Positions 29,639 to 33,547 of a DNA stretch of 33,547 nucleotides are shown piece by piece. Position 1 is the first letter of the stretch, and each line of letters starts with the position of its first letter. The position numbers were made by a program, and so were the translations under genes. The notes under the pieces are model-generated. The model saw nothing but the letters and a program-made list of their open reading frames with translations, ran no database searches and was not told the origin of the DNA. The DNA comes from LGRD01 sp031382215 (GTDB taxonomy: Bacteria > Pseudomonadota > Gammaproteobacteria > Burkholderiales > Burkholderiaceae_C). The stretch covers positions 1 through 33,547 of the forward strand of contig JANMYQ010000267.1 of the NCBI GenBank assembly GCA_031382215.1. The letters run 5' to 3'.

Positions 29639-32358
29639 GGTGCGACTTTGCCGGTGCTGGTCGGCCGCGGCCCTACAGGCGGCAGGCGCCGCCACACCGC
29701 ACTGCCCGAGCCACCGACGCTCTGGGGCGACATGCCCGACAGCGGCGAGGCCTGGAAGTCGAGGTCGCTGCGGTTGCCCGACAGTTCCACCACGCTGAGG
29801 CCGCCTCCGGCCGCCAGCACCGGATAGGCGCCGCAGGCTTCACCGCGCTGGCAGATCAGGTCGTCGTTGTCGAGGTCGCCGCCGGCCAGGATCGACACGC
29901 GCGGCAGCGCGTAACCGGCGTGGCTCCAGGTGTAGCGCCCGCCCGACCGTTGCGCCAGCACGGTGCCGACCACGGTCTGTGTGTCGGGGTTGATCAGCAA
30001 CACGTACATCGGCCCGAAATCGGCGTTCGATGATGTGCCGCCGCCTGCTGGCTGGGTGACGCTGAGCTGCACGCTCAGGCTGCGCGCCGGGACCAAGGTG
30101 ACGGTGAGCTTGGGAAAGATGCTGCCGGCCGCGAGCATCGCCCGGTTGACGTTGACGGTGTAGCGCCCCAGCCGGGTGGCCAGGTCGACGCTGGTGGCAA
30201 CCACGCTCACGGCCGCGTGGTCGCTGGTCACCGAGGCCACGGTTTCGGTCGTGGCGGCGCTGGCCACCAGATCCAGCGCGGCACTGCTCTGGAAGCTGCC
30301 GAAGTCGATGCTCGACGGTGTGGCAATCACCCGGCCTGCCGGTGGTGGTGTGGTGTTGCCTGCGAGCTGCAGGGCAGCGTCGACGGCCTTGCGCGCGTTG
30401 ATCAGGCCCCAGCCGAAATCGATGTCCCTGCCGGCCGGTCCCAGGTCGTCGCTGAGGGCGCCCTGTTCGAGCAAGGCGTCTATCTGGGTCACCGTGAGGC
30501 CAGGGTTGACATAGCGCATCAGCGCCATCACGCCGGCCACGTGGGGCGCTGCCATCGACGTGCCGTTGTATCCGTTGAACGATGGCAGTCGAACGCCGTT
30601 GGCGTCGAAGGTGGCGAGGGCGCTGTACACGCCGTCGGGCGCGCCGGTCCCGGTGGTCGACTGCCGCACGTCGCCGCCCGGGGCCGCCAGGGCAATCTGG
30701 GCGCCGCTGTTGGAGTAGTGCGCGATCTGCTTGCGCGCGTCGAGCGCGCTGACGGCGATGGCGCCGTTGCAATTCGCCGGCGCGCTGACGGAGGCACGCA
30801 CGCCGCGGTCATTGCTGGCGTCGTTCCCGGCCGCGGCGACCACGATGACGCCGACTGCGCGCACCTGGTTGATCGCGTCCTGGGAGGCGGCGTCGCAGGG
30901 GCGCACGCCGCCGAGGCTCAGGTTGATCACATCGGCACGGCGCGCCGGCAAGGTGCCCGAGTTGTTGGGCAAGCGCGCGGCGTACAGCATCGCGTTGACG
31001 GTGTCGATCGTCTGTGCGCGGCCGGTGGCCGGGAAGATGACGCGCAGCGGCAGGATCTGCGCCATGGGTGCTGTGCCTGCGCCTCCCACAGCATCGAACG
31101 TGGCGGCCCCGACGGTTCCCGCCACGTGGGTGCCGTGGAAGCTTGGCTGGTCGGCCGGCACCGCGGTGTCGTCGCCCGACGCGGTGTTGCCGTCGCCCGC
31201 CGTGACGGTGGTGATGAACGCGCGCCCCGGCGAGAACAGTTGCGGCGCCAGGTCGGGGTGGTCCAGCACCACGCCGGAGTCGATCACCGCCACCAGCGGG
31301 CGTTGCACGGGCTGGGCCGCCAGGGCGGTGATGCGGCTCATCGCCGTCGGCAGGCTGATCTGTTCGTAGTGCCAGCGCTGCAGGGCGTAACCACGGTCGT
31401 CGGGCGGAAACTCGCCAACCAGCGCGTGGCGCTCGGCGAGCCAGTTCGGCTGCACGTACTCGAAGGCGCCGGTGTCTTGCAGGCGCTTGGCGAACTTGTG
31501 CAGGTCGATGCGCTCCGCTCGGGCGTCGGGGCTTGCCATCGGGCTCGCCGGCCCCCCGAGCAGCCGCATTGCCGAGGCGCGTTGGGGCTGGGTGGCCGGC
31601 AGGTGAAGCAGGTGCGGCACATGCTTCATCGCGTCGCCCGGTTCGAGCGCCGCACCGGTGACGCCGGCCGCGCGCAAACGCGAGGCCAGCTGTTTCGCGC
31701 GTTCCGCATCCAGGCCGCGCGCCTTGGCGAGCAACTGACCGGGCGCGGCCAGGGCGGCGGTGGTGGAGGCGGCGCAAGCCCCGGCACCGCCGGGCGCGCC
31801 GATGCGCAGGTTGTAGATCGAGGCGCCGCGGAACGAGTTGACGTTGACGTACCAGCTCGTGCTCGTGCTCACCTGCACGCACTCGTAACGGGTGTCCACG
31901 CCGTTCGAGACGCCGATGTGCACGCCATCCTGGGACACAACGTACAGGTCGACGTCGCTTTGCGCCGGGTCGGTCGCGAACTCGAGTTCGACCACCTGGC
32001 CGGCGACGAGGTCGAGCTTGAACCAGTCGTCCACATCACCGGCGCTGAAGTTGTTGCCCGCCGGGCCGGCGCCGGGCTTGTTGACGGTGCCCGCCAGCAG
32101 CACGGGCGACGTGATCGCCTGCGCGGTCGCGGGGCCGTTGTTGGCGAGGAAAGCGCCTTGCGCGACCTGGTTGACGTCGTTGCTGTCCGAGTCGACCGCC
32201 GCGGTCGGGGCGATTGCGATGCTGCCCGACAGGTTGTAGCTCGGCGGCGGGGGCGGTGGGGGCGGTGGCGCAGCCGCGGGCCCGTCACCGCCGCCGCACG
32301 CAGCGAGCATGACGGTCGCAAAAGCACAGCTCAGGCGGGTACGGGTTGCAGGGGACAT
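29635..32358 (-). CDS. S8 (subtilisin-like) serine protease lipoprotein with N-terminal PPC-like domain
   Basis: A 907-residue protein; the start at 32358 has AAGGAG upstream, and the frame beyond it is non-coding. A lipobox (VMLAAC, Cys21) precedes a proline run, so it is probably a lipoprotein. Residues about 45-190 look like a bacterial pre-peptidase domain (DDWFKLDLVAGQVVELEF, DVDLYVVSQDG). A propeptide-like part follows, then the peptidase: VAVIDSGVVLDHPDL (Asp360), FHGTHVAGTVGA (His408), AAAGNDASN (Asn512) and NGTSMAAPHVAG (Ser601), all four expected residues. The C-terminal 250 residues form Ig-like beta structure ending LDFQASPL. PPC domains usually sit behind the peptidase; here it lies in front. 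It is followed by the PrcB-like gene. Confidence 0.9.
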   Translation of the reverse strand: MSPATRTRLSCAFATVMLAACGGGDGPAAAPPPPPPPPPSYNLSGSIAIAPTAAVDSDSNDVNQVAQGAFLANNGPATAQAITSPVLLAGTVNKPGAGPAGNNFSAGDVDDWFKLDLVAGQVVELEFATDPAQSDVDLYVVSQDGVHIGVSNGVDTRYECVQVSTSTSWYVNVNSFRGASIYNLRIGAPGGAGACAASTTAALAAPGQLLAKARGLDAERAKQLASRLRAAGVTGAALEPGDAMKHVPHLLHLPATQPQRASAMRLLGGPASPMASPDARAERIDLHKFAKRLQDTGAFEYVQPNWLAERHALVGEFPPDDRGYALQRWHYEQISLPTAMSRITALAAQPVQRPLVAVIDSGVVLDHPDLAPQLFSPGRAFITTVTAGDGNTASGDDTAVPADQPSFHGTHVAGTVGAATFDAVGGAGTAPMAQILPLRVIFPATGRAQTIDTVNAMLYAARLPNNSGTLPARRADVINLSLGGVRPCDAASQDAINQVRAVGVIVVAAAGNDASNDRGVRASVSAPANCNGAIAVSALDARKQIAHYSNSGAQIALAAPGGDVRQSTTGTGAPDGVYSALATFDANGVRLPSFNGYNGTSMAAPHVAGVMALMRYVNPGLTVTQIDALLEQGALSDDLGPAGRDIDFGWGLINARKAVDAALQLAGNTTPPPAGRVIATPSSIDFGSFQSSAALDLVASAATTETVASVTSDHAAVSVVATSVDLATRLGRYTVNVNRAMLAAGSIFPKLTVTLVPARSLSVQLSVTQPAGGGTSSNADFGPMYVLLINPDTQTVVGTVLAQRSGGRYTWSHAGYALPRVSILAGGDLDNDDLICQRGEACGAYPVLAAGGGLSVVELSGNRSDLDFQASPLSGMSPQSVGGSGSAVWRRLPPVGPRPTSTGKVAP

Positions 32359-32444
32359 GGGCAGCTCCTTCAGTGGCCCGCCGATTGGGACTTGCCGCGG
32401 CCGGCAGCGCATCGTGCGGTTTGGGGAGGGCCCGAGAGCCCGGT

Positions 32445-33547
32445 TCAGCAGCCGATGATCTTGAACTCGACCCGCCGATCGAGCGAATCGCTCCCGTCGT
32501 CGGTGCCGGTGCCGATGATGTTCTCGCGCGAGCCGACGCCGCTGGTCTTGGTGCGCGGCCCCAGCTCGGCCGCCTCGACGCTCAGCTTCTGCCGGATCGC
32601 CACGGCGCGCTGAGCCGACAGCTTGTCGTTGAAGGCGTCGCCGCCGGTGCGGCTGGTGTGGCCGACGACCTGCATGCAGACCTTGGCCTGCACGGTCTGG
32701 CGGGCGATCTGGCGCATCCACAAAGCGTACGGGCCGCTCACTTTCGGGTCGGACCAGAAGTCGGTCGTGCCGGGGTTGAACAGGAACTTCACGCCCAGGC
32801 TGTTGCTGGCGATGCCCAGGGCCACGACCTTGCCGAAGGCCTGCTCGGCCTCCTGCATGCGGCCGAGCTTCCAGCTCGCCAGGTAGATGCCGTTGACGGT
32901 GCGCAGTTGTTCGCCCGACGGCGTGGCCAGCGCCGCCTTGTACAGGTCCAGCGCTTCCTGGAACTTGTCGTTGTTGTAGGCCACGGTGGCCTCGTTGATC
33001 ATCGTGGCCGTGGCCAGGCGCTCGAAGTAGTCCTTGTCGGCGGGTTGGCCCGGCGCGGTCTGGCTGGTGCGCACGTAACCTTCGACGACCTTGTCCTTCA
33101 CCAGCACCGGGCTGTCGCGGAAGTAGGGCGTCGGCGTGGTGTCCAGGCCGTCGTCGCGCGCCCTGGACGACGCCTGCGCGACGACGGTGCCGGTCTTCAC
33201 CTCCGTCAGCGCCAGGTTGATCTGGAACGGCGCTCGCGCACCGGCTGCACCGGTCTTCTGATCCTGCAGGCGGGTCATCGTGCCGGTCAACACGTACTGC
33301 GAGCGGTTCAGGTTCGCGAGCTGGAACGGCAGCACCGGCAGTTGCGCATGCTTGCTGGCCAGCCGCGTGGCCACCTTTTCTTCGAGCTGGCGCGTCACCA
33401 CGGTCTGCTGGCCCGAGGCACTGTCGATCATCGGGTCGATCACGAGTGCGCGCTTGTCGAGCGCTTCGAGCTTGGCCAGCGTTTCGAGCTTGGCCATGAA
33501 CGCGGGCAGCTTCTGGGTCTGCGTTGCCAGACTGTCGGTGGCCTCGG
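32445..33547 (-). CDS. OmpA-family protein with TPR-like middle, 5' end outside window
   Basis: The - strand frame is open to the window edge; the internal ATG at 33497 is probably not the start, because the codons before it read sensibly (EATDSLATQTQKLPAF). The middle contains ALVIDPMIDSASGQQTV and a helical repeat (NEATVAYNNDKFQEALDLYK). The C-terminal OmpA peptidoglycan-binding domain shows VVGHTSRTGGDAFNDKLSAQ, GVGSRENIIGTGTDD and LDRRVEFKIIGC. It is a paralogue of the 415-residue protein at 23320-24567. The S8 protease gene follows after 86 bases, so the two may be co-transcribed. Likely anchors envelope complexes to the wall. Confidence 0.86.
   Translation of the reverse strand, partial: EATDSLATQTQKLPAFMAKLETLAKLEALDKRALVIDPMIDSASGQQTVVTRQLEEKVATRLASKHAQLPVLPFQLANLNRSQYVLTGTMTRLQDQKTGAAGARAPFQINLALTEVKTGTVVAQASSRARDDGLDTTPTPYFRDSPVLVKDKVVEGYVRTSQTAPGQPADKDYFERLATATMINEATVAYNNDKFQEALDLYKAALATPSGEQLRTVNGIYLASWKLGRMQEAEQAFGKVVALGIASNSLGVKFLFNPGTTDFWSDPKVSGPYALWMRQIARQTVQAKVCMQVVGHTSRTGGDAFNDKLSAQRAVAIRQKLSVEAAELGPRTKTSGVGSRENIIGTGTDDGSDSLDRRVEFKIIGC

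Noticed and set aside
30217..32613. Long + strand open frame (798 codons) opposite the S8 protease
   Set aside because: The - strand shows a full catalytic set, lipobox and ribosome site; the + strand product is Arg/Gly/Val-rich shadow.

Overview
The window is high-GC DNA with strongly G/C-ending codons. Gene content suggests a betaproteobacterium of the order Burkholderiales (Rubrivivax/Leptothrix/Rhizobacter-like relatives). That placement is inferred from composition and gene families, not from a marker gene. Most of the window is the accessory part of a type VI secretion system (T6SS) locus. No structural core gene other than the 3' end of tssH (clpV) is present.

Left part (1-6601, + strand): after the tssH end comes a tight row of five genes that look like secreted cargo and partners. 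They are a protein with the zinc-deaminase signature (HAE...CxxC), a protein with a TGC...His arrangement like the CNF1/BLF1 deamidases, a TIGR02594-type cell-wall amidase, a 508-residue protein with two long hydrophobic stretches, and a TPR-methyltransferase. No immunity gene is obvious among them.

Second part (6726-14394, + strand): a VgrG delivery operon. It runs VgrG, DUF6484 protein, DUF2169 adaptor, degenerate ketoacyl-synthase-like protein, DUF4150 (PAAR-like) protein with a C-terminal PD-(D/E)xK nuclease-like toxin, DUF3396 immunity protein, and an unknown small protein that may be a second immunity factor. Codon use becomes less GC-biased in the toxin/immunity end, which suggests exchangeable cargo.

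Third part (14654-21758): an accessory patchwork. It holds an AbiJ-like abortive-infection protein with a HEPN Rx4H motif, a frameshifted L,D-transpeptidase (Tlde1/DUF2778-like) gene, a toxin-first PIN/RHH toxin-antitoxin pair with a palindromic operator, a decayed vapB remnant, a methyltransferase, a peptidoglycan-binding/AvrRpt2-like cysteine peptidase (- strand), a TIGR02270 HEAT-like T6SS-associated protein, an unknown secreted-looking protein (- strand), and an intact vapBC pair.

Right part (21801-33547): signalling and envelope genes typical of the flanks of T6SS loci. A membrane Ser/Thr kinase is followed by an OmpA-family protein on the + strand. Two closely related Ser/Thr kinases on the - strand flank a small unknown + strand gene. 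Finally there is a - strand group of an OmpA-family protein (5' end outside the window), an S8 lipoprotein protease, and a PrcB-like putative protease inhibitor that overlaps the protease stop codon. The kinases probably tune T6SS activity by phosphorylation, and the OmpA proteins probably anchor to peptidoglycan; both roles are inferred.

No tRNA, rRNA, CRISPR array or complete insertion sequence was found. No stretch longer than about 300 bases lacks a gene.
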